Of a DNA stretch of 64,000 bases, positions 34,580 to 46,334 are shown in pieces. Positions within the stretch are counted from its first letter, which is position 1. Every line of letters starts with the position of its first letter. The DNA is from Uloborus plumipes. Its lineage: Eukaryota > Arthropoda > Arachnida > Araneae > Uloboridae. The notes under the pieces are model-generated. The model searched no databases and was not told the DNA's origin. It was given only the letters and a program-made list of their open reading frames with translations. The position numbers and the translations under genes were made by a program. Where the stretch lies: NCBI GenBank assembly GCA_038373865.1, contig JAXGGA010003059.1:45542-109541 (forward strand), given 5' to 3'.

Positions 34580-36565
34580 CTTATAAACGGGTCCTCATAG
34601 CATGTGTGTCTGAACTAAATCAGACTTCCACTTTGATGGCGCTCTGTAAAAAACGAAAGCCGTACAAAAACCGTGCCTTAAAGTGGGTAGCATTGTCTAC
34701 TCGGGATAGAATTTCACAGTTGTTTAAAAACCACCAACCACTACCAGAGTGTCTCAAAATATTTATCCCAACTCATTCATGAGTTTCTAGGCAGTTATTA
34801 GCAGCGTGTGACACTCTAATGGTATACAGAAGCCCTTTGATTATCCGAAATTCTTTTTACCGGATAACTCGATGTGTACTTCTATCTATGTCTAAGCGTC
34901 ATTTGAAGTGCATGCTTATGAAATAAAGCTAAATTATATATTACGTCATTCTCAAATGCATCCCTTACATTTCTTGATTATGTTTACTAAAAAAGCTATT
35001 TTAGTAACTTTACAAAAGAAATCAAAACCGTCCATATATTTATACTATGAACAATTAGGGTGTAACTCAGCAATAAAACTAATTGCTGAATTACACCCTA
35101 ATTTTTCATAGTGCTGGAGGAGGAATTTGGTATCAGTTAGACATGTTTCACGTTATGATAACTCCTCTATAAAACATAACATAAATTCTACACTGTAAGA
35201 TTTTTTTTTGCTAACAATAAAATATCTGCTTCAAAATAATGAATATCAGTCATGGAACTCAGGAGTTACTCTGTTTTGGTTTAAAAATAAACTGATTGTT
35301 GCTATTATACAAATGCATGTTTTGTGTCGGACGCAGGAAATTTGATAAAGATTAAGCATATTTTCTAAGTGGTTTGATTCGGTACTGCATTTGTAAAGGG
35401 ACTCACAGTTTAATAATATAAACATTTTAGACTCAATGATCATTTATTCAATGATAGATGAGAGGTTCACCCTTTTTTTCTTGTTATTCAACCAAGAAAT
35501 ATTGCTGGATTTAAGTATCTGTTTTACATAATTGAAGCGGTAAAATTAATTTCCAATATCAAATTGAATAGGTAAAAAAATAATAAAAAAATAATCGAAA
35601 AATATTATACTATTCAAGGGAAAAATCAGAGTGTATTGACATCGCAACGTCAATTTTATGAGAAACAGTAATTTCTATTTGGAACTGCTTCTATAAGAAT
35701 CAATTTATTTCCTTTTACAATATTTGCTTAAAAAAAAAAAAAAAGACAGAAATTGAGGGGAAAAATCAGTTTGGCGATCATCTTTTCTGGTGCCAATTTT
35801 TTTTATACGTCTTAGGTAAAATTTGACTATTCACTCAACTTATCAATCTTCCATTACATATCAATATCAAATTGATGAAAAACTGTTCTTTGGTATTAAA
35901 CTGAAAACGTTTCTTTATTTCATAGGGCAAAAACCCTTAGGATATTATTTTGTACGTTTAGAACAAACAAAACACGACGAAATATTTTATTCATAGCATT
36001 GAAGATGTTTTGAGAAAAAGTGTTTGAATTTGGAAAATGTTAAATATTTTGAGCCTCTTTTCTTGAGAAACTCATTCTCAAAATTCTGATAAATATTTTC
36101 TTCGGAAATTTTTTTTCCGAACCACGTGGTAGATCAGGAGCTATAAAAGATTGAATTTTCCTTTTGATGTTCCCAATTAACAAATTTCTCTTTTAATGAA
36201 AATTATGCGTTTTTATAATCATCAAACGTTTTACTGGGGTGACTTGTAGAAGATACTTCGATGAAAATTAATTTTTTGCTTCTCGATTTACTACTTCAAA
36301 AGTTACTACGAAGACTGTTTGAAGTCCACTCAACATTTCTTTCATGTCAGAAGCTTACTTTCACTTCTTATTAAAAAAATATATGAAATTAAATATCTTT
36401 CTTTCTAAAAAAAATACCTTTTCCACGCATTAATTCTTCTAGTATGTTTTTACTTATTTCATGAAGTTCCTTACGATAATGCAAAAGTAGGTTGCACCCT
36501 TAGTAGACAAAGCGCCCTTTTTCTAACACGGGAGGTTGATATGCCGGACTTTGAAAATGAAATGT
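34580..36565. other. AT-rich DNA with one small hairpin
   Basis: Near 34838-34890 a TTATCCGAAATTC...GGATAACTCGATG fragment resembles Tigger-type short elements. At 35053-35073 and 35082-35102 AATTAGGGTGTAACTCAGCA faces its near-complement across an 8-base loop. No gene is recognised. Confidence 0.45.
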
Positions 36566-36566
36566 G

Positions 36567-36973
36567 CACTGCGAAAAATGGGCTGTTGTTTTTACAGTAT
36601 AATACTGGCAACCGAGGTTCCAGTTTAAAACTATAAAATGCACAGTAATAAACTGTAAAACTAGTAATTTTAGTTTCTTACTGGTAAGTCCGCAATTTTG
36701 TTCATTGCCGTAATATTTAACTGCATTATACTGTAGAAACAACAGCATAATACTGGCAGCAGAGGGTCTAGTTTAAAACTGTAAAATGAACTTTAATAAA
36801 TTCTAAAACTAGCAATTTTACAGTTTATTAGAGTAAAATTAGCCGTTTTACAGTTTAGTATTGTAAAATGAGCAATTTTACAGTTTATTATCGTAAACGT
36901 AGCAGTTTTTGCAGTTTATTACTATAAAATTAGTTGTATTATACTGTAAAAACAACAATCATTTTTTACAGTG
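36567..36973 (+). mobile_element. ACTGTAAAATT-type MITE, copy 3
   Basis: It begins CACTGCGAAAAATGGGCTG and ends CATTTTTTACAGTG, flanked by TG on both sides. Two tandem units are marked by AATACTGGCAACCGAGGTTC (36601) and AATACTGGCAGCAGAGGGTC (36751), about 150 bp apart. Confidence 0.85.
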
Positions 36974-36974
36974 T

Positions 36975-39150
36975 GGAAACTATAGTTTAGTGAAAAGAAG
37001 CTTTATTTTTTACAAAGCTGTTTTTCAGCTCAAATTTTTAATATCAAATATTAATAAACTTTTCGAAGAACTTTAGTTTCAATTTGTTTCTGTAGCACTT
37101 CAAGGAAACATAATCATCACATTAGGCCTAATATTTTCTTCAAACTTAATATTTCAGAGAACTTAGGAGGACAGGGAATAGTTCATGTATGAAATTATTA
37201 TAATTTCTTTGCTTTTTTTCTTCCAATTCAAGTTTGATTATATTTGGCAATGATATAGTTCATTTCATATGTTAAGATAAAAGTTTTTAGCAAGGATTTT
37301 TTGTCACTGAAAAAGTTTTTTTTTCATGATTTTGAGGTAGAAAAAAAGAAAAAAACTAGATTATTTCTGTTTTCTTCCTGTCTCTTTCTCCGGATTATTT
37401 CTTAACAAGATTTGTGTGATGCTTTAGAAAGGTTAAAGGACATATTTTCTTAAATGCCGCATGCTAAAAAAACAGGAAATAATTGCATTGTAATGAATTA
37501 CTTTTGCACTAAATATATACATTAAAAAAATTTTGCGCTAGTTGTTTTGTGACGAAAATTATTCATATACTCTAGTAAGCGGAGAAAATACGTATATTTA
37601 GTTTTCTGTGCAAAATTGTGCCTACTAATCACACACAGGTCTAATTAGCTTAGCTCGTAAAGTTCAAAATAGCAGTTTAGGAAGATTACAAATTGAAATT
37701 GAATTATTGAACTGGAAACTTCTTAGGACTCGTTGGCAAATTTTCGGCAGAGGTAAAACTTTCATTTTGCGTCTCTGAAACGCTAAGGTTGTGTTGCCAA
37801 AATTAAAAATGAATAACTGTGATTATAAAGTTAACTGTTAATAAAATCAAGAAATTAATTTCAAAGCTGAGATTAAGCAAGCGTTGTAAGTGAGTTGTGG
37901 ATAGTAGGCAAAAATTTTACAGGCTTACAAAAACAAAAATGAATAACAGTAATCATATTGTTAATGAAGCGCAAATAATTATTTATATCAATAATAATAA
38001 TTTATACCAAAAATATAATCATTTATATCATGAACAAGAGATATTTGAATGAAGTATTGTTGGAAACAAATATGAAATTCATCTTCTTTTTGCTGAGATG
38101 AAATACCGAGTTGGCTCTTTATTCATTTTTTTGTTTGCAGCTGAATATTTAGCTTGGCACAACGAAGTGGTTTGATGCGCTTCATATTTGTCTAACAAAA
38201 GTCTGATTCTAAGAAAAATCAATGCTTGTGATGGTCAAAAATACATTATTTTTTTGTTATTTTTTGAAACATTATTTTTCATAGGCTTATATCATTTATT
38301 CAGTGAGCAAAAACATATTGCATTATAATTAATGCTTCTGAATCTATCCATTTTTTTGTTTTCTTATGTTTTCGTTTCCTTGTTGCAATGTGAAAAAGAA
38401 ATTGAAGATATCTTTAGAAAGTAGTAAAAAAGACAAGAAAGACCAGATGACTTAACCCGAATCCGAAGAAGGAAATAAGAAAATAAATAAATAAATGAAG
38501 AAATAAATTAATTAATTAATACACATTTGTAAATTCCAAAGCAAAATATGGTACCAAAGGTATGTATAAGAAAAAAACTAATGCAATAGTTAGTTAACAA
38601 ATTTCTAAGCTTGAAATGATACAAGTTAAGGAGGAGAAATATATATATGTATAACGTCGTAAATGAGGGAGCAAGAAAAACAAAAAAAATCACTGGCTCA
38701 AAGATAATAATTAAAAAAAAAATTGCTTTATTTAAAAATAGAGCATTTGTCAAAACAGCTGCAAAGTATGTTTCTAAATTCCAAAATTTCCATTACATTG
38801 CAGACCCATCAAAAAGAAAATAACCACAAGTATCATTAACTCATATGGCATGCCTATCAATACAATGATGGCGAAATTCACAATGATGCTTCTTCACAAG
38901 TCAGTTATGTTCCCCACTAACATTAGCCAATGAAAGAAAAAAAAAAAGTTGCACCAAATATTCAAAAATTCTTTCACATGGTTTTCAGGGGGAAAAAGAA
39001 CCAAAATATAAAAAAAAAACTTAGAGTTGTTCAATTGAGTACTATCGAGAAACTGCATCGATTAATTTCTGTTAAGTCTTTCTTTTTCTTTTACTAAATT
39101 TTACAGTTGCCCAATTAAGTATAAGCGAGAAAATGCATTAGTCTTTTTGT
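36975..39150. other. AT-rich DNA, nothing supported
   Basis: Short tandem AAATAAAT runs occur near 38478-38516. No gene or classified repeat is recognised. Confidence 0.4.
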
Positions 39151-39204
39151 ATGTATACTGTAAAAATGAATGTTGTTTTACAGTATAATACTGCTAATTT
39201 TATA

Positions 39205-40912
39205 GGGTGAGTTCTGGTAAGTGCGTACCCTTTTTTTCAAAGTTCATGTTCTCAAGGATGCTGCTCTGTTAAAAAATCATGTACACTCACAATTTTTTTT
39301 AGTTTACTTTCCAGATCCTTTACTAAGATGTTCAAGCATATAATATGTCAAACAAACCATAAGCATAGGTTTTGTGACCTGGTTTATGACACCTATTCTA
39401 AGGTGCGCACTTTCCCTACCTAGCGGGGTAAGTGCGTCCACTTTAAATTATGTGAATATGAGCAGGGAAAAACTTCTGGCACATCTTAAATGTGTTAGGT
39501 AGTTGGCTTGGGATAATTCATAATACTAGAGATTAGTACTTGCTTGCATGGATGAAACGCAATCAGTGATATCCCACGTGTCTTGCGAACAACTATGATT
39601 TGAAGATTGAGAGAGTTGTGTCTGTGATTCTTCCTCTGTTCTTTAAATAGGACCAAGTGAGCAAATCTTAGTTGTTTTTATTTAGTAATAACCACTTATA
39701 GTCTACATAATTTATTTTGGTTTAATACATTAATCAGTCTGTGTTTAAGCCAGGGTTCGCACTTACCCCTTCTTAAATGTAAGATGAGACATGTGCGTCA
39801 ATAGCGTTGTTGTAAGTGCGTACCCCTGTGATTTTCTTTAATTCTATTTGTATGGCAGACCATTAGGTGACCTGAGTGAATAATTCTTTTTTTTTCTTTT
39901 CTTTTTTGAATAAATACGGTTTTAAAATATTTTTCTTATTAGAATGAGCAGCAGTAAGACAAAACACAAAATAAAGAGCAAAAAAAGAAAATAATTGATC
40001 ATGAAATGAACTTGTACTTTTTTTTTCTTGTACATTAAAATAGTTTTTCACAAGGTGTTCTTAAGTTTCTTAAATATATTTTATTCATTACTCCACCTTC
40101 GTTTTTTGAATCAGTTGGTTCCTTATTTAGTGTTTCACTTAATTTCATTGCTTCATTTGTCATTCTGGTTTAAATTAAGTATAGCTTATGATCGCTATTT
40201 TCAACGAAAAATTTACTAACTGATATCCAAAAGCCAATATACTGCAGAGGTAATGAATAAAATTGAAATCTTATGCCGCATTCAATGTAAATATAAATAC
40301 TTGATGGAAGTGACGTCGGATTTCTAATCGGCTTATAAAGACTTATACGTAAAATTGAAGGTGAATTACGAGAGTCGGATTTTCTACGTAAGGGTACACA
40401 CTTGCCTCATCAAAATAGTACGCACTTGCTCCGCATAATAGTACGCATATGCCTCATGATAGTGGTACGCACTTGCCCCATTATAATGGTACGCACTTAC
40501 CCCACCTTACTTCAGAGAAAGGGAAAGTGCGTACCGTCCTATAAACAAATTTTAGTTGGAGTATTTGATCAAAGTACCCCATGTATGCTGTTAGTAGCTA
40601 TTACTCAAAAGAAACAACTTGCATTTCTTGACTTCAATTGCTTGGTATGACTACAAAAGAAACTGAAACAAAACCTTCTCAATCTTTACTTTAGAGTTTT
40701 TTTGAAGACATTTAAGTTGTCTCTGTGTTTCGTCTATTGAATCCAGGCCTGAATTCTACCTATTAAAATTATCATTAGACAGTTACCTAACATAGTCGAT
40801 GTGTTGCAGAAGCCATTTCAGGACAGTGTTCATATATTTATAATAGTACGAACACTGATATAATTCCCAGTGGACGCACTTACCCCGTGGACGCACTTAC
40901 CAGAATTCACCC
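39205..40912. mobile_element. TA-flanked transposon with reiterated GGTAAGTGCGTACC
   Basis: The terminal repeats GGGTGAGTTCTGGTAAGTGC and, reverse-complemented, GGGTGAATTCTGGTAAGTGC differ at one position. TA flanks both ends (39203-39204, 40913-40914). The GTAAGTGCGTACC motif occurs at least a dozen times in both orientations, for example 39216-39229, 39426-39439, 39758-39770, 39812-39825, an array at 40392-40508 and a pair at 40868-40903. No recognisable transposase survives. Ends and target fit the Tc1/mariner/pogo group. It sits inside a MITE, so it is the younger of the two. Confidence 0.88.
40392..40508 (+). repeat. Five-unit array of GTACGCACTTRCCCC, about 24-bp period
   Basis: Copies begin near 40393, 40418, 40441, 40465 and 40490, spaced 23-25 bp, each GTACGCACTTGCCYCA or a near variant. 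An inverted copy, GGAAAGTGCGTACC, follows at 40521-40534. The motif is the same as in the element's own termini. Confidence 0.85.
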
Positions 40913-41279
40913 TAGAAATAAAATGTAAAAATTGCTGATTTTGCAGTACTAAATTGTAAAATTGCTAACTTTACAGTACTTTACTGGAAAATTGCTAATT
41001 TTACAGAAATTAACTGTAAAATTACTAATTTGACAGTTTATTGCCGTGCATTTTACAGTTTTAAACTGGAACCTCTGTTGCCAGTATTATATTGTTGCTT
41101 TTACCGTATAATACAGCAAAATTTTACGGCAATAAACTGTAAAATTTCTAACTTTATAGTAAGAAACTGTAAAATTGATAGTTTTACGATTTATTACTGT
41201 GCATTTTACAGTTTTAAATTGGAACCTCGGCTTCCAGTATTATACTGTAAAAACAACTGTTCATTTTTTTTGCAGTATA

Positions 41280-43385
41280 TGTTTTATTTAAAAGCATTAT
41301 TAATTACGCTGAAACTTAAAACTACACTTTGTGAGCTCATTAACTTGTAAGTTTCCCAGCATACACTTTATGGAGCGTGCAAATATGTATGGGTTTCTAA
41401 GCAGTCAAAGTATTTTTGTCGAACGGTAAGGCTAATTTAACAATCAGAACAGTTTTATTTTAAAAATATTACTTATTTCTTAGTTATTTTTAAAGTTTTT
41501 CAATCAGCTTTGCTCCTGCTTTTAGGTATCAAGACGAATGATGTTTTATTTGTGTTGATATATTAAAATTGCAAATAAAATGCTACAGCGTTTATTCTGC
41601 AATTAAAGCGATGGCGCAGTAAATCAATTAAGCAGTTTGAATTGAGAGACCGTGTCCTGCTATTTTTATGAAAGGATTAATTAGCAAAAGGATAAGTAAA
41701 ACTTTGATTTTACACCAATTATTTTAAGGGGCATGTATTTAATTACAGTAACTAATTAGAGATAATTAATTCATAGTCTATATTTCGTATATCTCAGCAG
41801 CGTTTTCAACAATAAATGCATTTAAATAACAAACTGCAAATATTCAATAAGAAATAGTTTTTAAATTTGTTAGTAAACTTCGTTAAATACAGCGTTGGAA
41901 AAAGCATTCACTTTTCTTACTTTGAAACTTAATAAAAGATATATTGAACGTTAAACGTGCAAATTAGCTTCATTTCGGTATAAAAAAAGTAGAGTTCATG
42001 TCATTTTTCTATAAAGTTTTATATTTTACACTAGGATCTTTGAGAGTTTGGAATAGAACTTCATGCTACGGTAATAATAATGCGATGCAAATGTAAATAG
42101 AAAACCAAATTAATAGGGCTCTGAATTAATTAAATCAAGATATTGAAAAATGAGATTAGAAATTGTAGAATAAAGACCCACTGATGTGAATTTTGGAAGC
42201 TGGAATAAAAAGTCGTATAGCCTTATTTAAAAGGTAAAATAAGCTAGAAAACAATTTGTTCAACTTACCTCAAACTTCAACTTCATTCTGTTCAACTTTT
42301 ACGTTTTCTTCGTGAATTTCATCTTAAAACTCTAGCGAAAAATACCAATAAGACTCATAGAAAATCATATACGTTTATTCCTTTGAAATTCTTAAACATC
42401 TACAAAAAAAAAGAGAAAAGTCTTTTTTTTTTCAAAGAAACTCCTTGCTTAATAATAAAACTATGTTTGAGTTTTCGGAAAGGATAGAGCACGTTTTAGT
42501 GAATCAAACATTTCGCAGTTTTCAAAGAAGCAAAAGCATTTTTTGTGAGTGATATCTCGTATGGCTTGTAGTTATGAAACATGGAGCATTTATTTTTTGC
42601 AAGAAATGGTTGCATCTTGAAGTTCTGCGAATAGAAAAGATCAAAGTACCGAATTCGGCAGGCTCCATATACGTTAAAGTGATTTTCTTTAAAAATAGTA
42701 TTGTTATTAAGATATTAATATAAACTTTCTCAAAGCATTTGTATATTTATATTTTTTATCAAAAATGGTTGTATTTCTGAATTTTACGTGAACACAAGTT
42801 CTTAAACCAAAAACTTCTGAAAAGGCAAATTAAGTTCATGTTGTGCAACGTATCAGTTTCTTAGTTCCTTTAACTCGTGTTAGCAAACAAAGTTTGCTAA
42901 TTAATGAAATCAAATTAGTTTTTTAGATTTAGTTTTAATACTTGTGTTATGCCTAACCCGTTAAACGCCCCTCTAAGTAACCCAGCCATAAAGAAAGAAG
43001 TTAATTCATAAAAATAAGCTTATTTTTTATGTATTCTATTTTCTTTTGTATATATCAATTGGTATATATACAAAAGAAAATAGTTTTGAAAAAAAAAACA
43101 TCCCACATTTTGGGCATGTTCCCATTTGGGAACATAGGCGTGTTGCATGAAGTTTTTTTACTAAGGCAACTAATTGATTACGCTTTACGGTTTTGGGAAT
43201 AATTTTGTATTTATGCATAAATAGTTGATATAATTGATACTAATGGTTACATTTACAAATACTTCAAGTGGTAAATAGTTAAAAATAAATATAAACAGGA
43301 AACAAATTAAATTTTTTTCAAACTATATGAAATCGCAAGTAATTAAATGAAAAAAAAAAAAAAAAAACTTCCAAATAAAAAAATT
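41280..43385. other. AT-rich DNA with one short palindrome
   Basis: CTATTTTCTTTTGTATATA (43036-43054) is the exact reverse complement of 43065-43083, with a 10-base loop. Otherwise no gene or classified repeat is recognised. Confidence 0.5.
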
Positions 43386-43389
43386 TGTC

Positions 43390-43860
43390 AATACAAACAA
43401 TAGCTATATAGGCAGCTGGGTCAAAGTCCTTCACGTTCTCGTTCCAAATCCATACCTCTGGGGATGCCGGTTCAGGTATTACTCGGCTCCTGGTCTGCTT
43501 CAAAAACCAAAGCTCTCCCAGGGCCCCATACAACTGGTTAAACTACGTGAAGTGGTAGATATAGATGCCCCGTGTGTGTGTGTGTGTGTGTGTGTATGTC
43601 TGTAACCTAAAACATATTCTATGCAAGAAATTGCAAGCATGTGCAAAAAACCCTGTTATAATGTTCAGAGATTACATTTTCACCCTTGTAACAGGTTTCG
43701 TCAGTCTTGAATAGTCGATGAGAGAGATGGAGGTCCACTCATTGTAACTGAGATTACCTACACAGTGGTAGCTAAAACTAATTTAGTTCTCCATCTGTAG
43801 TTCTGCCTTAACCCTGGCTTATTTGTGGTAGCTAGCAGCATGTGCATACTATTGTTATAA
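43390..43860. repeat. GC-richer repeat-like segment with (GT)n
   Basis: Base composition rises sharply against the surroundings (for example CCTCTGGGGATGCCGGTTCA, CTCCCAGGGCCCCATA). A GT tract follows at 43571-43596, then CTGTAACCTAAAACATATTC and a TGTAACAGGTTTCGTCAGTC block. The minus strand is open over the first part (RSRVIPEPASPEVWIW), but I recognise no protein. Probably a moderately old interspersed repeat; class unknown. Confidence 0.4.
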
Positions 43861-43933
43861 AAATGCTTGTAGATATGATCCAAATAAGTGGTTTTTGCTC
43901 TAGATGCTACGCTTTGCTGAGGAACTTTTGATA

Positions 43934-45226
43934 CCGTAAAATGGGGTGTATAGGAACAGCGGGGTCAATCGGAACAAAACTTCCAGACCAAACAAAGAAA
44001 TTCTTCATAAATATACTATTGGGTATTTTTCGCCATTATTTTTTTTTTTTAGAAAGGTAAGATCATAGGAAGTAGGAAAAAATTACTTTTGTCAATCTGG
44101 CAACGCAACTGGCTTCTAAGGAGGGCTGTACGTGGAATGCTAGAAAACATCATATTTTCATAGACTGCAAAACTTCATATGCAAGAACAAACCTTCTTAT
44201 ATTTTAAACCTAAGAGTGGTATGTTTCAATTATACGTGTATCTGAACAACAGAATACCACATTAGAATTTACATTTTTTATAAATTGTGTCCTAAAAATA
44301 AAGAATTATGAAAAATGCCACAGGAAAAAAAATTGCGGGGTGAATCGGAACACTTTGTTCTGTTGTTCCAATTCAAACTTATTTGAAGGAAACTGTCTGA
44401 AAAATCAAGATTCTAACCCCAATTCCTCTAATCAAGACAAGGACAAGGATTTATTACTGTTTATTCCTTCTCGTGAGCAACTAGATCTTAGAATGATAAA
44501 AAGTTTCAAATTTCATAAGATTTTTTCTCCGGGAGACTTCTTTTTATTTAAAATACGAGGGGAAAGTCATATAGACATTATATAGCTAAAAGGCAAGCAC
44601 AAAGACAGTGATGAATAAGCGAAAAAATCTTTCAGGACAATCCCCGAAACCCAGAGATTTTAACAAACTAAAGAGAAGGCAGAGATCATCCCAGAAGATG
44701 CTATGAAAAAACTTAAACCAAGTCACAATTGCTAGTTTTAAGGACAAGTACATATTTGTGGACGACATGAGTGACTTCCATTCGTGTTAAATCTTTGTAT
44801 TTTAATTCAAAAGCATTTCTTAAAATTACTTTTCATTTTTCATAAGTTCAAAATTATTTTGAATTTTGACAAATTATAAACGTTTACTGGTATTGAAATT
44901 ATACTTTTATTTGACAGTAATTATCTGTTCTTGTTCTCCCCCATCAATATTACTCATGTTTGTGAGACCTATTACAGGTTTCATGGAAAAAAATAAAAAT
45001 TTTAACACGTGTTCCGATTGACCCCTATCAGCGGGGTGATTCGAAACACCCATAATTTCCTATATATTTTAATAATAACTGTTTAAAATGTTTTGTATTT
45101 GCTTGGAATATCAAAAGTAAAGCAAGACCGAAGTTTTTACCCAGAAAATCAAATTGAAAAAAAATCTTTTAACTGCTTTTTTTACAATCAAAGCTGAAAA
45201 GTGTTCCGATTAACCCCATTTTACGG
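43934..45226 (+). mobile_element. Pogo-like transposon, CCGTAAAATGGGGT ends, GGGGTGAATCGGAACA motifs
   Basis: The terminal repeats CCGTAAAATGGGGTGTATAG and, reverse-complemented, CCGTAAAATGGGGTTAATCG share the first 14 bases exactly. TA flanks both ends (43932-43933, 45227-45228). The subterminal motif GCGGGGTSAATCGGAACA recurs near 43958, 44335 and, inverted or variant, near 45008-45050 and at the right end. A decayed coding segment at 44508-44790 sits in the expected place for the transposase C-terminus. Confidence 0.85.
44508..44790 (+). pseudogene. Transposase C-terminal relic (GDFFLFKIRG)
   Basis: The frame runs ...SPGDFFLFKIRGESHIDII to a stop at 44583-44585. After further stops, SFKDKYIFVDDMSDFHS lies near 44736-44786. 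A V-G-D-F-V-L-V-K-F type beta-strand followed by a short basic region and a terminal F-V-D-x-D-D segment is the usual ending of several pogo-like transposases; the match here is by eye. The catalytic region is absent. It is bounded by the element's terminal repeats, which supports the assignment. Confidence 0.45.
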
Positions 45227-45228
45227 TA

Positions 45229-46024
45229 CTTCCGAAATCAATGAAGAATGTAGAGATTATAACCAGACCTAGACAAATACTTTAAATGCAAGCCAAATCT
45301 GAAATCTTCACATGATAAAGGTTCCAAATATGAAACTAAATGTAAACATTAAACTTGTTATTGTGAATGAAATATTCTGCTTAAAAGTAATAAATAATTT
45401 TGCATTTCATTTTATTCAGCATAAAGCACATAAGTTATTGAACTTAATATTCGCGCGTACAGAGTAAATGTAATGGTCTGAGATTGCTGATGAATCGGTT
45501 ATGCAAATCTAGAAAATATAAATGAAATGTCTGTAGTACATCAAAGCAAAGCAGTTGTTTACAAATAATGTGCTTGTATTCATTTAATTCATTCCCAGAA
45601 CCTCGGCTAAATTGCTCTGCAATTCAAGAAATGATTAATACGATATGTTGAGACGGAATGCACCTAGGGGTATGAAACAGATTTGTAAAATTTTCGTATC
45701 ACCACTGTCTTTCATTAAAATCACTATTACCATAATCTATTGAGCTAGAGTGGACACGGCGCCCGGTTCTGGAGGCGGTCATTAAAATAAGACAACACTT
45801 GTGAAACGAATGATAATAACAATGTACCACCTGCATTTTTCTGTACATAATTTTCAAATATAAATTACAAATACAGTAAATTCCAAATTCTCCGAGGATG
45901 AGGGTGTCACGGTAACCGCGGATAAGTGAATGAAGCGGATGGTCAGAAAAGAAAGGCAAAAAACGATTCTAATGTATACAAAAGCTTTAAAAAAATCATT
46001 AAGACGAACACATAGATTTAAGCT
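45229..46024. other. AT-rich DNA, nothing firm
   Basis: ACAGTAAATTCCAAATTCTC at about 45873-45892, followed by a GGATAAGTGAATG segment, is reminiscent of Tigger-type short elements, but the inverted partner is weak. Confidence 0.3.
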
Positions 46025-46027
46025 ATA

Positions 46028-46330
46028 CACTGTAAAAAATGATTGTTTTTTTTCCAGTATTATACAGCTAATTTTATAGCAATTTTACAGTAATAAACTA
46101 ACACTGCTTAATTTTACAGTAGTAAACTGAAAAATTTGCTAGTCTTTATAGTTTATTACTATGTATTTTACGGTTTTAAACTGGAACCTCTGCTGCCAGT
46201 ATTACACTGTTGCTTTTGCCATAATAAACTGTAGAATTGCTAATTTTACAGTAGTAAACTGAAATTGCTAGTTTACAGTAATAAACCAAAATTACTAATT
46301 TTACAGCTTATTATTGTGCATTTTACTATT
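46028..46330 (-). mobile_element. ACTGTAAAATT-type MITE, copy 5 (right end lost)
   Basis: It begins CACTGTAAAAAATGATTG after TA, contains one AAACTGGAACCTCTGCTGCC unit and palindromic ATTTTACAGT blocks, and stops at an A run near 46332. Confidence 0.8.
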
Positions 46331-46334
46331 TCAA

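Larger units (their letters stand above)
39156..41277 (-). mobile_element. ACTGTAAAATT-type MITE, copy 4, split by a transposon
   Basis: The left piece 39156-39204 (CTGTAAAAATGAATGTTG...) and right piece 40915-41277 (two AACTGGAACCTC-type units, ending TTTTTTTTGCAGTA) join into one MITE when the TA-flanked element at 39205-40912 is removed. Without it the copy is about 410 bp. Confidence 0.8.

Noticed and set aside
35326..35335. GTGTCGGACG, matching the motif of the element at 241-2041
   Set aside because: A single partial copy without neighbours; coincidence is likely.
43318..43533. Minus-strand frame with RSRVIPEPASPEVWIW
   Set aside because: The composition is odd for the region, but it sits in a repeat-like segment and matches no protein family I know.
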